Source of the DNA: Clostridia bacterium
GTDB taxonomy: Bacteria; Bacillota; Clostridia; Oscillospirales; CAG-272
DNA length: 37,322 nt
Direction of reading: 5' to 3'
Assembly (NCBI GenBank): GCA_017472285.1
Contig: JAFUQQ010000032.1
Span: forward strand, 1 to 37,322
Shown: piece by piece, positions 8,762 to 16,285 of the stretch
Numbering within the stretch: the first letter of the stretch is position 1
Layout of the letters: each line of letters begins with the position of its first letter
Translations under genes and position numbers: made by a program
Notes under the pieces: model-generated
What the model was told of the DNA's origin: nothing
The model's database searches: none
What the model saw: the letters and a program-made list of their open reading frames with translations, nothing else

Positions 8762-8977
8762 TTATTCATTCCATGTTTTTTTGTCAATTCGATTCAACAA
8801 ATAATCGACTGAAACCTCATGAAAATCTGCCAACTTAATCAATATTTCCGTTGGAATATCCAATTCTCCTCTTTCATAATTGCTATATACACGCTGACTG
8901 CATGAAAGAATTTCGCCCATTTGTTTTTGCGTTAAATCCTTGTCTTCGCGCAAATCCCGTATTCTTCTGTAAAGCAT
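8762..8977 (-). CDS. Small XRE-family transcriptional regulator
   Basis: This 71-residue protein is little more than a Cro/CI-type helix-turn-helix. LTQKQMGEILSCSQRVYSNYERGELDIP contains the two DNA-contacting helices, and ADFHEVSVDYLLNR closes the fold. It is divergent from the 60-residue gene at 9098. The 120-base space between them contains a perfect 23-bp palindrome inside the promoter of that gene, which makes this regulator its most likely repressor. The start has a GGTGG site. Confidence 0.88.
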   Translation of the reverse strand: MLYRRIRDLREDKDLTQKQMGEILSCSQRVYSNYERGELDIPTEILIKLADFHEVSVDYLLNRIDKKTWNE

Positions 8978-9034
8978 GATCCACCGCCCACTATAATATA
9001 CAGCAACTATTATAATTTATTTTATCTTTTTCTA

Positions 9035-9063
9035 TTGACTTTTAGCGGAAATTCCGCTAAAAT
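9035..9063 (+). promoter_or_regulatory. Promoter with embedded palindromic operator
   Basis: TTGACT at 9035-9040 and TAAAAT at 9058-9063 are spaced by 17 bases. A perfect palindrome with a 1-base centre (TTTTAGCGGAA-A-TTCCGCTAAAA, 9040-9062) fills the spacer and most of the -10 box. A protein bound there would block RNA polymerase. The divergent XRE protein at 8762 is the natural candidate. Confidence 0.8.
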
Positions 9064-9097
9064 GTAAATAGAAATATTAAAATTAGGAGGCGCAAAA

Positions 9098-9280
9098 ATG
9101 GCTAAAAAAAGATTTGATATTGAAGTTTCTGGTACACGCGGTTCAAGCAGATATTCTCATATTTACAGCATGATAATGAAAGAAACTCTCGCTGAAGCAA
9201 AAAAAGATGTAACAGAGAGATTCAAAAAAGCCAATCCCGGTTTTATCAATATTAAAGTCGTAAATAAAACAAAAAAATAA
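9098..9280 (+). CDS. Small basic protein of unknown function
   Basis: This 60-residue lysine-rich protein starts MAKKRFDIEVSGTRGSSRYS and ends VNKTKK. I do not recognise the family. It has no membrane segment or cysteine motif. The central MKETLAEAKKDVTERFKKA is probably helical and the ends look beta-like. The gene is clearly expressed: it has a promoter with operator and an AGGAGG site seven bases before the ATG, and a terminator hairpin follows. The link to the divergent XRE regulator suggests a controlled small effector or DNA/RNA-binding protein, but that is inference only. Confidence 0.7.
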   Translation: MAKKRFDIEVSGTRGSSRYSHIYSMIMKETLAEAKKDVTERFKKANPGFINIKVVNKTKK

Positions 9281-9329
9281 TTTTATGTGAGCTTGATAAG
9301 AATTTTCATCGAAAACACATTGAATCAAA

Positions 9330-9365
9330 CGAAAACTCCCGACGATCATTCATCGGGAGTTTTCG
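9330..9365 (+). terminator. Terminator after the 60-residue gene
   Basis: A perfect 13-bp stem (CGAAAACTCCCGA / TCGGGAGTTTTCG) with a 10-base loop lies 50 bases after the stop codon of the small basic protein. The stem itself ends in TTTTCG, giving a weak U-tract. Confidence 0.65.
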
Positions 9366-9410
9366 TTGTATTACGGCGTTTATACACAGAAAAGTTTTTG
9401 CGGAGGGGTA

Positions 9411-9444
9411 TGGGGAGGTGCTTTTTACAAAAAGCATCTCCCCA
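9411..9444. terminator. Long hairpin after azlD
   Basis: A 16-bp near-perfect stem (TGGGGAGGTGCTTTTT / AAAAAGCATCTCCCCA, one G-T pair) with a 2-base centre lies directly after the azlD stop on the minus strand. It lacks a separate U-tract there, so it may be a transcript-end stabiliser or repeat rather than a classic terminator. Confidence 0.5.
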
Positions 9445-9452
9445 ACGTATCC

Positions 9453-9773
9453 TTATAGCAATTGCAAGAGCAATTCCGTCAAAAATACCGCCACACAAGC
9501 CGTCACGGCAACGAGCGTGAGGTTTTTATTTTTGAGCGAAACGAGAATTGCCGCCGCAAGACCTACCGAAGCGGAAATGATATTTCCCGTCGCATAAAGT
9601 GCGGAAGGAAAGGTCATCGCGGCAAGAACGGTATAAGGAATATAATACAAAAAAGAATTGATAAAAGTATTTTTTATTTTTTTGCGGATCGCCGCAAAAG
9701 GAATGGCACGGATGAGATAGGTCGAACCCGCCATGACGAGCAGATAAATAAGAAATTCTTTGGTTTCCATCAT
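9453..9773 (-). CDS. azlD: AzlD-type branched-chain amino acid exporter small subunit
   Basis: This 106-residue membrane protein has four hydrophobic segments. It shows the AzlD pattern LVMAGSTYLIRAIPFA near the N terminus and YYIPYTVLAAMTFPSALY in the middle. AzlD pairs with AzlC to export branched-chain amino acids and analogues. Its start overlaps the azlC stop by four bases (ATGA), indicating translational coupling. It is the last gene of its strand run. Confidence 0.9.
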   Translation of the reverse strand: MMETKEFLIYLLVMAGSTYLIRAIPFAAIRKKIKNTFINSFLYYIPYTVLAAMTFPSALYATGNIISASVGLAAAILVSLKNKNLTLVAVTACVAVFLTELLLQLL

Positions 9774-10483
9774 GCATCCTCCTCATCCTGTTTTTTCGGG
9801 AAGAATACCGCGCCGAAAACAGCCGCCGCAATCGCACAAATGCTGATGGCAAGACCTGCGGAAACTTCCTTGAGATACGGCAGATACGTAAATGCGGAAC
9901 TGAGCAAAATGCTGATACCAACGATAAGAAGCAAGGGTTTTTCTTCTTTGGTCTGCGGCACGATGATAGCAACGAACATGGCATAAATGGCGATACAAAG
10001 CGCATTCATAAGCATGGTGGGCAGAATATTCCCGAGCAATGCGCCGAGGAGCGTACCAAGTGCCCAACCGAAATAGGGTGTCGTGGAAAGACCTAAAAAG
10101 AAACTTCTTGTTACGTTTTTTTCCGTGCTTGCGACGGCGAAGATCTCATCGGTCATGAAAAATCCGAGCAAAAGCCGCCAGATTCCTTTGAATTTTTGAT
10201 CCGTTTTCTGTGAAAGCGCGATGGACATGAAAGAATAACGGACGTTAATGGTCATTTGTGAGATGAGCATTTCCGCATATTGAGCGGGAAACATCATCGT
10301 ATGAATACCCGAAAGCTGTCCCGCCGACGTAAGCGTTGTCATGGAGATCAGAACGGCTTGCCAAAGATGAAAGCCCATCGAGACCGCCATGATACCGAAG
10401 CTGAATGAAACGGAGAGATAACCGAGACCGATCGGGATGCCCGCCTTCACGCCTCTGAAATATGTATTTGCTATACTATTCAA
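9770..10483 (-). CDS. azlC: AzlC family branched-chain amino acid exporter large subunit
   Basis: This 237-residue membrane protein starts with the AzlC pattern GVKAGIPIGLGYLSVSFSFGIMA. It contains the conserved LTSAGQLSG and GFFMTDEIFAVAS segments, then several C-terminal membrane helices. With AzlD it exports branched-chain amino acids. The best start is a TTG at 10483; GGGAGATG lies eight bases upstream, overlapping the end of the aldo/keto reductase gene, whose stop is only two bases away. It is therefore likely co-transcribed with that reductase, although no metabolic tie is obvious. Confidence 0.9.
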   Translation of the reverse strand: MNSIANTYFRGVKAGIPIGLGYLSVSFSFGIMAVSMGFHLWQAVLISMTTLTSAGQLSGIHTMMFPAQYAEMLISQMTINVRYSFMSIALSQKTDQKFKGIWRLLLGFFMTDEIFAVASTEKNVTRSFFLGLSTTPYFGWALGTLLGALLGNILPTMLMNALCIAIYAMFVAIIVPQTKEEKPLLLIVGISILLSSAFTYLPYLKEVSAGLAISICAIAAAVFGAVFFPKKQDEEDA

Positions 10484-10485
10484 AA

Positions 10486-11502
10486 TCAGACATCTCCCAT
10501 ATCAACAGCTACTTGTTTCAACATCGCACGGATCGGCAATTCATAAGGACATCTTGTTTCGCAAGTACCGCACGAAACGCAATCCTTTGCCGTCGCACTC
10601 ATTGAAAAATAGCGGGATTTTGCCCAATCGGCAAGACCGTAACGGCGAAGATAATTCGCAAAAAGGAAATTGGAAGGGATATTGATACCCTTGGGACAAG
10701 GTGCGCAATATCCGCAACGGCGGCAGAAATTCTGTCCGAGGGCTTTTACAATCGCTTCGCAAGCGGCTTTATCCTCATCCGTCAGACCGTCAGCATCAGC
10801 CGCAGCGGCATTCTGATAGACTTCTTCCGCATCGCCCATACCGGGAATGGCAATGGAGCAATTGGGATTTGCGAGGATATATTTCATTGCGAGCGTTGCA
10901 TCTTCGATATTGCCGCCCGCAAGCGGTTTCATGGCAATAAAACCGATGTTTTTTTCCTTGCAGAGTGCCATCAGTTTTTCGCCTTGGTTTTCCACAATGT
11001 TATAGGGAAACATAACGGTTTCGATCTGATCTTCAAATTCCGTGATTAATCGTTCAAATGCTTCAACGCCATGCGCAGTCGCACCGATATGACCGATCTT
11101 TCCCTCGGCTTTTGCCTCTAAAAGTGCCTGATATGCGCCGTTTTCACCGAAACAGGTTGCAAATTCCGCATCGGTCTTGATGTTATGGATTTGATAGAGG
11201 TCGATATAATCCGTGCGGAGATTGCGAAGGCTTTTTTCAATATCGGCTTTCATACCGTCATAATCGCGTGCCATAGTTTTGGTGGCAAGGATAAATTTCT
11301 CCCGTCTGCCTTCCAGAACTTCTCCGAGATATTCTTCCGATACGGTATAACCTCTTGCCGTATCGATATAATTGATACCTGTTTCGATACAGGCATCGAT
11401 GACTTTCCGTGTTCCCTTAGCGTCGGTTCTCTGAATCGGAATACCTCCCAGACCGACCACAGAAACACGCAGTCCTGTTTTTCCAAGTGTTGTATATTTC
11501 AT
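10486..11502 (-). CDS. Aldo/keto reductase with C-terminal 4Fe-4S ferredoxin domain
   Basis: The 338-residue protein has an aldo/keto reductase barrel (about 1-260) with the catalytic tetrad D47, Y52, K75 and H106. A ferredoxin-like tail of about 60 residues carries two cysteine clusters, CRRCGYCAPCP and CVSCGTCETRCP. This domain pair is typical of anaerobic Firmicutes AKRs that may exchange electrons through iron-sulfur clusters as well as NAD(P)H. The substrate is unknown. The ATG at 11502 is chosen because the frame upstream is made of an intergenic repeat also seen before the second Gfo/Idh/MocA gene. The Shine-Dalgarno is weak (GAAAGAAG). It leads into azlCD. Confidence 0.93.
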   Translation of the reverse strand: MKYTTLGKTGLRVSVVGLGGIPIQRTDAKGTRKVIDACIETGINYIDTARGYTVSEEYLGEVLEGRREKFILATKTMARDYDGMKADIEKSLRNLRTDYIDLYQIHNIKTDAEFATCFGENGAYQALLEAKAEGKIGHIGATAHGVEAFERLITEFEDQIETVMFPYNIVENQGEKLMALCKEKNIGFIAMKPLAGGNIEDATLAMKYILANPNCSIAIPGMGDAEEVYQNAAAADADGLTDEDKAACEAIVKALGQNFCRRCGYCAPCPKGINIPSNFLFANYLRRYGLADWAKSRYFSMSATAKDCVSCGTCETRCPYELPIRAMLKQVAVDMGDV

Positions 11503-11521
11503 AAATTCTTTCTGCTTCTTT

Positions 11522-11592
11522 CCGCTTTTCTTTAGAAAAAGAAAAGCTTGGCAAAAGAAACCCTCTGTGCTTCCTCTGCCTTTATTTTTATA
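11522..11592. repeat. Intergenic repeat cassette, copy A
   Basis: About 70 bases, with the shared core AAAGAAAAGCTTGG(C/T)AAAAGAAA and CTCTGTG.TTCCTCTG.C. It includes a hairpin GCTTTTCTTT / AAAGAAAAGC and lies directly before the aldo/keto reductase start. Copies B and C are at 11646 and 14298. Confidence 0.85.
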
Positions 11593-11645
11593 CAATTTTT
11601 TATTTCGGTAAGAGACGGCACCCTCGATGTTCCGTTTCTCCCATC

Positions 11646-11705
11646 GAAAAGAAAAGCTTGGTAAAAGAAACTCTCTGTGGTTCCTCTGTCGTTATTTTAT
11701 ACAAA
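11646..11705. repeat. Intergenic repeat cassette, copy B (diverged)
   Basis: This is a 60-base copy of the same cassette in the same orientation, lacking one arm of the hairpin and showing several substitutions. It lies in the 443-base gap between the first Gfo/Idh/MocA gene and the aldo/keto reductase. A GC-rich segment at about 11612-11645 between copies A and B resembles the two segments at 14381-14459. Confidence 0.75.
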
Positions 11706-11810
11706 TTTTTTTCGAGTTTGATTCCTTCTGTAATGAGCGCAGGAAGGAAAAGTAAATAAATCTTCTCCTCAATGAAGTGTGCGTTATAGAAGTTTGCAAA
11801 GCATTCCCCG

Positions 11811-11851
11811 CCATGCGCCTATCAGGCGAAAGTAGCCTGATAGGAAGCATG
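11811..11851. other. Long imperfect hairpin in intergenic gap
   Basis: CCATGC-g-CCTATCAGGC pairs with GCCTGATAGG-aa-GCATGG around a 7-base loop. No U-tract follows on either strand. It could be an RNA processing or protection structure or a small mobile palindrome. The rest of 11503-11945 holds repeat copies A and B, a terminator-like hairpin at 11910-11940, and no gene I can support. Confidence 0.6.
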
Positions 11852-11909
11852 GTGAATCCACAAAAAATCCGCACAGCGATCAAACTGCAAGTTTGTTTGC
11901 TTCTTTTTG

Positions 11910-11940
11910 ATTCTTTTTCTTTCAAACAAAGAAAAAGAAT
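11910..11940 (-). terminator. AT-rich hairpin after the first Gfo/Idh/MocA gene
   Basis: A perfect 13-bp stem (ATTCTTTTTCTTT / AAAGAAAAAGAAT) with a CAAAC loop lies five bases after the stop codon at 11946. Being all A/G versus T/C it is weak, but its position suits a transcript end. Confidence 0.45.
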
Positions 11941-11945
11941 ACACT

Positions 11946-13115
11946 TCACCAATTCGTATTCCAGCGGTCTTTATACGCAAACTGTATCGATTCCCGAACA
12001 CTTTTCGCCTTAGTTTCGCTTCTTTTTTTCTTGATTTCCAAAGCTGTTGCGAACGCTTCGTCATCCATTGGAAGTGAAATTTCTTCTCCTATCCATGAAG
12101 AAAGATATGCCGCGTTGGAAATTGTGAGTTCAAAGATACCGTCATAACCGGGCGCGACCAACGGTTCGCCATTGAGGATAGCTCGTGCGAAATTGCAAAG
12201 GATATTGATATGTCCGTTGTATTTTTCATCGGAAATTTCCGTAATGGAGATTTCGTTGACCGCGCTTTCTTCCATCAGACGAAAATCTCTTTCGTCGATA
12301 GCAAGAGAGGTATGTGTAAGCTTACCGTTTTCAATGACGAGCTTGCCTTTTGTGCCTGAAATTTCCAGACGGTTTGTACCAGGGAATTCCCCTGTGGAAG
12401 TGATAAAGACGGCGGTCATGCCGTTCGGATAACGCATCATGATTGTTGCATCATCTTCCACTTCGATATGATGATATTTTCCCTCGTCGCATCTTGCATA
12501 AACAGATGAAGGCATTCCGCAGAGCCATTGGAGGATATCGAGATTATGCGGTGCTTGATTGAGAAGCACGCCGCCTCCCTCGCCGTTCCACGTTGCGCGC
12601 CAACCGCCCGAATCGTAATAACATTGTTTGCGATACCAATTGGTAATAAGCCATACGCATCGTTTCAGCTCGCCGAGCGCGCCCGAAGAAACGATCTCTT
12701 TTGCCGCGCGAAAAAGCTTGTTGGTGCGTTGATTGAACATGATGGCGAATAATTTCCCGCTTTGTTTTGCCGCCTCCATCATATCCTTTGCATCTTTACA
12801 AGTGACACCCACAGGTTTTTCCGTCAGAACATGAAGTCCCGCCGCAAAGGCTTTTTTCGCAATGATGGGATGGAAATAATGCGGCGTTGCGATAATGACC
12901 GCATCGGCAAGACCGCTTGCGAGAAGCGCGTCTGCATCTTCAAACATAGGGATATCGGGATAAAGTGTTTGAATCGCCGCACGGCGTTTGGCGGAAGTAT
13001 CGCAAAGGGAGGCAAGTTTCATTCCTTCAATCTTTCCGCCGTAGATCGAAGCCGCGTGTGCCGAACCGATATTACCGACACCGATGATACCGATATTGAT
13101 AAAATCTTTTTTCAT
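11946..13115 (-). CDS. Gfo/Idh/MocA family oxidoreductase (copy 1)
   Basis: This 389-residue NAD(P)-dependent sugar oxidoreductase has the Rossmann motif GVGNIGSAH near residue 12, the EKPVGV motif with the catalytic lysine near residue 100, and HNLDILQW with the catalytic histidine near 195. It is a close paralogue of the next gene: both share NQRTN, ITNWYR, YYDSG.WRATW.GEGGGVLLNQ.PHNLD and IEVEDD. They are therefore a tandem duplication. Such enzymes oxidise or reduce a ring hydroxyl of a sugar, inositol or glycoside. Its start lies two bases after the stop of copy 2, so the two are translationally linked. No transporter is present. Confidence 0.92.
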   Translation of the reverse strand: MKKDFINIGIIGVGNIGSAHAASIYGGKIEGMKLASLCDTSAKRRAAIQTLYPDIPMFEDADALLASGLADAVIIATPHYFHPIIAKKAFAAGLHVLTEKPVGVTCKDAKDMMEAAKQSGKLFAIMFNQRTNKLFRAAKEIVSSGALGELKRCVWLITNWYRKQCYYDSGGWRATWNGEGGGVLLNQAPHNLDILQWLCGMPSSVYARCDEGKYHHIEVEDDATIMMRYPNGMTAVFITSTGEFPGTNRLEISGTKGKLVIENGKLTHTSLAIDERDFRLMEESAVNEISITEISDEKYNGHINILCNFARAILNGEPLVAPGYDGIFELTISNAAYLSSWIGEEISLPMDDEAFATALEIKKKRSETKAKSVRESIQFAYKDRWNTNW

Positions 13116-13117
13116 AA

Positions 13118-14287
13118 TCAGGAACCGAATGTATCTCCCATGTCAGCCGCAACCGCTTCCGTTACGTTTGTTTTTCTTCTGGAAGTTGCGACACGTTTCA
13201 TAAGTTCGTTATAATAAAGCTCGTGATCGAATGTAGTGATATCAATAGTCTTATCTGTCCATGCGGAAAGGTGCATTGCGTTTGAGATCGAAAGACCGTT
13301 GATGCCTTCAATGCCGTTTGCAACGAGCGGTGTGCCGTGCAGAATCGCGCTTGCGAATGCGTTCATAACGCCCGCATGCTGAGGATTCTTGCCGTCTGTT
13401 TCCACGATGGTTTCCTTGAATTTCGGCATACCGAAGGGGCTGGTATTTGTTTTTGAAAATTCCGGTTCACTGATTTCGGATTTCCAAAGCGTCAGCGTAT
13501 TGCCTTCCGCAATGATCTTTCCTTTTTCGAGCGTGACTTCAAAGCGATTGGAACCGGGTGCATCGCCTGTTGTTGTCACGAAAACACCCGTTGCGCCGTT
13601 TTCGTATTCCACGTAAGCCGTTACGTCGTCTTCAACTTCGATATCGTGCCATTTACCGCAATGCACGAATGCACGTACCGTCTTGGGCATACCGCAGATC
13701 CATTGCCAGAGGTCAAGATTATGCGGACACTGATTGAGCAGAACACCGCCGCCTTCACCGCTCCACGTTGCTCTCCAGTCACCCGAATCATAATATGCTT
13801 GTGAGCGATACCAATTGGTAATGATCCAGTTGGTTCTCTTGATTGCACCCATTTCACCGCTTTGTACGATCTCACGCATCTTGCGATAGATGCAATTGGT
13901 ACGCTGGTTCATCATGATACCGAAAACAACGTCGTGGTTTTTGGCACATTCATTCATTTCCAAAACCTGTTTGGTATAAACGCCCGCGGGCTTTTCGATC
14001 AGGACGTGGATACCGTTTTCCATCGCCATCATCGCAAATTTCGGATGATCGTAATGCGGAACGGAAACGAGAAGCGAATCGATAAGACCGCTTTTTATCA
14101 TTGTTTCCGCATCTGTGAAAACGGAGAGATCTTCTCCTGCGATTTCCTTTGCCGCCGCAAGTCTTTCGGGTTTCAGGTCGCAAACAGCCGCAAGTGTGAT
14201 TTCGGGACATTCGCCGTTCACGACACGTTTCACATGGTCTGTACCGATATTACCGATACCAAGAATACCGAGTCTGATTTTTTTCAT
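13118..14287 (-). CDS. Gfo/Idh/MocA family oxidoreductase (copy 2)
   Basis: The protein has 389 residues, the same length as copy 1. It shows LGILGIGNIGTDH at the N terminus, EKPAGVY with the catalytic lysine, and HNLDLWQW with the catalytic histidine. The ATG at 14287 is preceded by GGAAGGGA. The frame is open for 50 codons upstream, but that segment is the intergenic repeat cassette also found before the aldo/keto reductase, so it is not coding. It probably forms a functional pair with copy 1, perhaps as a hetero-oligomer or as two steps that oxidise and then reduce a sugar ring. The two sugar isomerase-like genes lie directly upstream. Confidence 0.93.
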   Translation of the reverse strand: MKKIRLGILGIGNIGTDHVKRVVNGECPEITLAAVCDLKPERLAAAKEIAGEDLSVFTDAETMIKSGLIDSLLVSVPHYDHPKFAMMAMENGIHVLIEKPAGVYTKQVLEMNECAKNHDVVFGIMMNQRTNCIYRKMREIVQSGEMGAIKRTNWIITNWYRSQAYYDSGDWRATWSGEGGGVLLNQCPHNLDLWQWICGMPKTVRAFVHCGKWHDIEVEDDVTAYVEYENGATGVFVTTTGDAPGSNRFEVTLEKGKIIAEGNTLTLWKSEISEPEFSKTNTSPFGMPKFKETIVETDGKNPQHAGVMNAFASAILHGTPLVANGIEGINGLSISNAMHLSAWTDKTIDITTFDHELYYNELMKRVATSRRKTNVTEAVAADMGDTFGS

Positions 14288-14297
14288 AATTCCCTTC

Positions 14298-14375
14298 CCG
14301 CTTTTCTTTGGAAAAAGAAAAGCTTGGCAAAAGAAACGCTCTGTGCTTCCTCTGCCTTTATTTTGATAAAATTTT
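14298..14375. repeat. Intergenic repeat cassette, copy C
   Basis: A 78-base sequence nearly identical to copy A, including the GCTTTTCTTT-GGAA-AAAGAAAAGC hairpin and the CTCTGTGCTTCCTCTGCCTTTATTTT tract. It lies directly before a gene start, as copy A does. GC-rich segments of the form GTAGGG..C.G.C..CCTCGA...CCGCT follow twice in tandem at about 14381-14459. Confidence 0.85.
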
Positions 14376-14459
14376 GATTGGTAGGGGGCGGCGCCTCGAC
14401 GACCCGCTGATCTCAATATTTTTGTAGGGACAGACATCCTCGACTGTCCGCTCGCCCCA

Positions 14460-15224
14460 TCAAAGCCCCATAGATTTCAAATAATCATAACTCTTTTTGA
14501 GGCAAACGAACGGATCTTCCTCATAACAATCGTCCTGTTCAACGAGGAGATACTGTCCGCCTACTTGTTCGGCGGCGGCAATGATCTTTTCAAAATTCAT
14601 ATTGCCCTGACCAACGGGAGCCATTCGATTTTTGTTGTTGAATGTTGCGACCATATCTTTGAGGTGAATACATTCCACGCGGTTTTTCATTTTTGTGAGC
14701 CAATCGCAAACGTCCGCACCCGCAAATTGCACCCAGTAAGTATCAAGTGTGATACCGAGCATTTCGGGGGGAAAAGCTTCGAGGAGTTTATCCATAAAGA
14801 GCTTGCCGTCATGGCTTCTTGTGAATTCAAATGCATGGTTATGATAGAAGAATTTATGCCCCGAAGCATTGATTTTTTCGATAGCGGGTGTGAAATCCGC
14901 AACGAATTTATCATAGATTTCATCCGTGACCTTACCGCCTCCGGGCATTGCGCCGAGTCCGATATTACGGCATCCGAAGATATCGTGATTTTGGCAGACG
15001 GTATCTGTTTTTTCCAGAATGTCGGCAGGTTTGGTATGTGTCAGGACGCAGGAAAGACCATTTGCATAGAGTTGTTCCCGAAGCCATTCGGCTTCAAAAT
15101 CGCAAGTACCTGAAACCTGCACGGTTTGATAGCCAATATCTGCTACTTTTTTGAGTGTTTCCGCAAAGCCATCAAGATCCTTTGCGAAATCACGAACGGT
15201 ATAAAGCTGTGCACCGATTACCAT
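14460..15224 (-). CDS. Xylose isomerase-like TIM barrel (sugar phosphate isomerase/epimerase), 1
   Basis: This 254-residue protein has the AP-endonuclease-2/xylose-isomerase-like barrel. It begins MVIGAQLYTVRDF, typical of the family, and shows metal-site segments HNHAFEF, ITLDTYWVQFAG, CIHLKDM and LLVEQD. Relatives isomerise or epimerise sugars and keto-sugars, or cleave C-glycosides with Gfo/Idh/MocA partners. The exact reaction is unknown. GAGGAT lies before the ATG. It overlaps the spacing of the gene upstream by a few bases and leads towards the two oxidoreductases, suggesting one pathway. Confidence 0.9.
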   Translation of the reverse strand: MVIGAQLYTVRDFAKDLDGFAETLKKVADIGYQTVQVSGTCDFEAEWLREQLYANGLSCVLTHTKPADILEKTDTVCQNHDIFGCRNIGLGAMPGGGKVTDEIYDKFVADFTPAIEKINASGHKFFYHNHAFEFTRSHDGKLFMDKLLEAFPPEMLGITLDTYWVQFAGADVCDWLTKMKNRVECIHLKDMVATFNNKNRMAPVGQGNMNFEKIIAAAEQVGGQYLLVEQDDCYEEDPFVCLKKSYDYLKSMGL

Positions 15225-15234
15225 ATTTATATCC

Positions 15235-16071
15235 TCACTTTATGTTTTTTAAGATAGATTTGAGTGCATTGGAAGCCGCATCAAAGGCTTCGTCGTTGTC
15301 CTTATAGGGCGAGATGCCAAGGCTCGTTACGTTGCCATTTTCCAAAGCCGAAAGACCTGTGAAATCGAAAAGATGGGGTTCGAGTGTCATCACCTCGCCA
15401 CCGCGTTTCAGATAGTCGGAAACGATAAAAGGGACGTTCCCGAGTCCCATTCCCGCGGGCACAACGGTTCCATCGGAAACGGCATCTTTAATATGCAGAT
15501 ATTCGACGTAATCTTTCAGAAGTTCCCATGCCGCTTTTGTATCGACACCGCATTGAACGAAATTGGCAGGATCAAAAACGGCTCGGAGTTTTGGGAATGT
15601 TTGGTGGAGAGCGAGGCAGTTTTCCGCATTTTCTCCGAAGATATCTTTTTCGTTTTCGTGGCAGAGTACGATGTGAGAGGGCGTGACGGCAAGCAATTTT
15701 TCGAGATGTTCAAAGACGCGGTCTTGGGTTTTTGATTCGCATTCATCTTTGATCGGGAAAAAGCTGAACATACGGATATGTTTCGCGCCGAAAATATCCG
15801 CGGTTTCCAAAATCCGCTTGAAATCGTCGAGATGGGTTTCCATATCGCCGTCAAGCGCGATCTTACCGATCGGAGAGCCCATGGACCAGACGGAAATTCC
15901 CCCTTCATCCAATGTTTTTTTGATATTTTTTGCTTCGCCTACGCTGATATCCTTGATATTTTTGCCGTTGACACCGCGTATTTCCAGATAAGAGATGCCG
16001 TTTCTTTGCAGAGCTGCGATCTGTCCGCCAAGCTCTGCCGAGGCTTCATCCGCAAACGCACATAATCTCAT
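15235..16071 (-). CDS. Xylose isomerase-like TIM barrel (sugar phosphate isomerase/epimerase), 2
   Basis: This 278-residue protein starts MRLCAFADEAS and contains the metal-binding segments LCHENEKD, AVFDPANFVQCG, YLHIKDA and MTLEPHL of the xylose-isomerase-like barrel. It is only distantly similar to the following gene, so this is not a recent duplication. The ATG at 16071 has an excellent AAGGAGG site; the frame extends 20 codons upstream without a better start. It is the first gene of a minus-strand series of two isomerases and two oxidoreductases, with a possible promoter at 16111-16139. Confidence 0.9.
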   Translation of the reverse strand: MRLCAFADEASAELGGQIAALQRNGISYLEIRGVNGKNIKDISVGEAKNIKKTLDEGGISVWSMGSPIGKIALDGDMETHLDDFKRILETADIFGAKHIRMFSFFPIKDECESKTQDRVFEHLEKLLAVTPSHIVLCHENEKDIFGENAENCLALHQTFPKLRAVFDPANFVQCGVDTKAAWELLKDYVEYLHIKDAVSDGTVVPAGMGLGNVPFIVSDYLKRGGEVMTLEPHLFDFTGLSALENGNVTSLGISPYKDNDEAFDAASNALKSILKNIK

Positions 16072-16110
16072 GATGATGTTCCTCCTTTTTGGAAAAGTTC
16101 TTCTCTTCAT

Positions 16111-16139
16111 ATTTTGCAACAAATCGCTCAAAAAGTCAA
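16111..16139 (-). promoter_or_regulatory. Possible promoter of the isomerase/oxidoreductase cluster
   Basis: On the minus strand TTGACT (16139-16134) is followed after 17 bases by CAAAAT (16116-16111). The -35 box is good and the -10 box is weak, which would suit a regulated promoter. Confidence 0.45.
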
Positions 16140-16215
16140 CATATAAGACGGTGTTTTATAGGGATATTTTTCAAAAAATTTATTTTAGGGGTAGACTTTT
16201 TCCGCCCGATTCATG

Positions 16216-16221
16216 TATAAT
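16216..16221 (+). promoter_or_regulatory. -10 box of the glgB promoter
   Basis: TATAAT at 16216-16221 follows a poor -35 (TAGACT, 18 bases upstream). The start codon is 64 bases further on, leaving a leader with two AAGG-type sites. Confidence 0.6.
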
Positions 16222-16285
16222 ATAAGATGAACAAGAGCGATGTTACCGCATCGCAATCTAAAAGGAAAGGTAAGGCAATCAAGTC

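Noticed and set aside
9411..9444. Riboswitch in front of azlC/azlD or other metabolic genes
   Set aside because: The hairpin lies after azlD, not before a gene, and no known riboswitch core was recognised anywhere in the window.
11503..11595. N-terminal extension of the aldo/keto reductase and the similar one before the second Gfo/Idh/MocA gene (14288-14437)
   Set aside because: Both extensions are translations of the same intergenic repeat cassette and are absent from the protein families.
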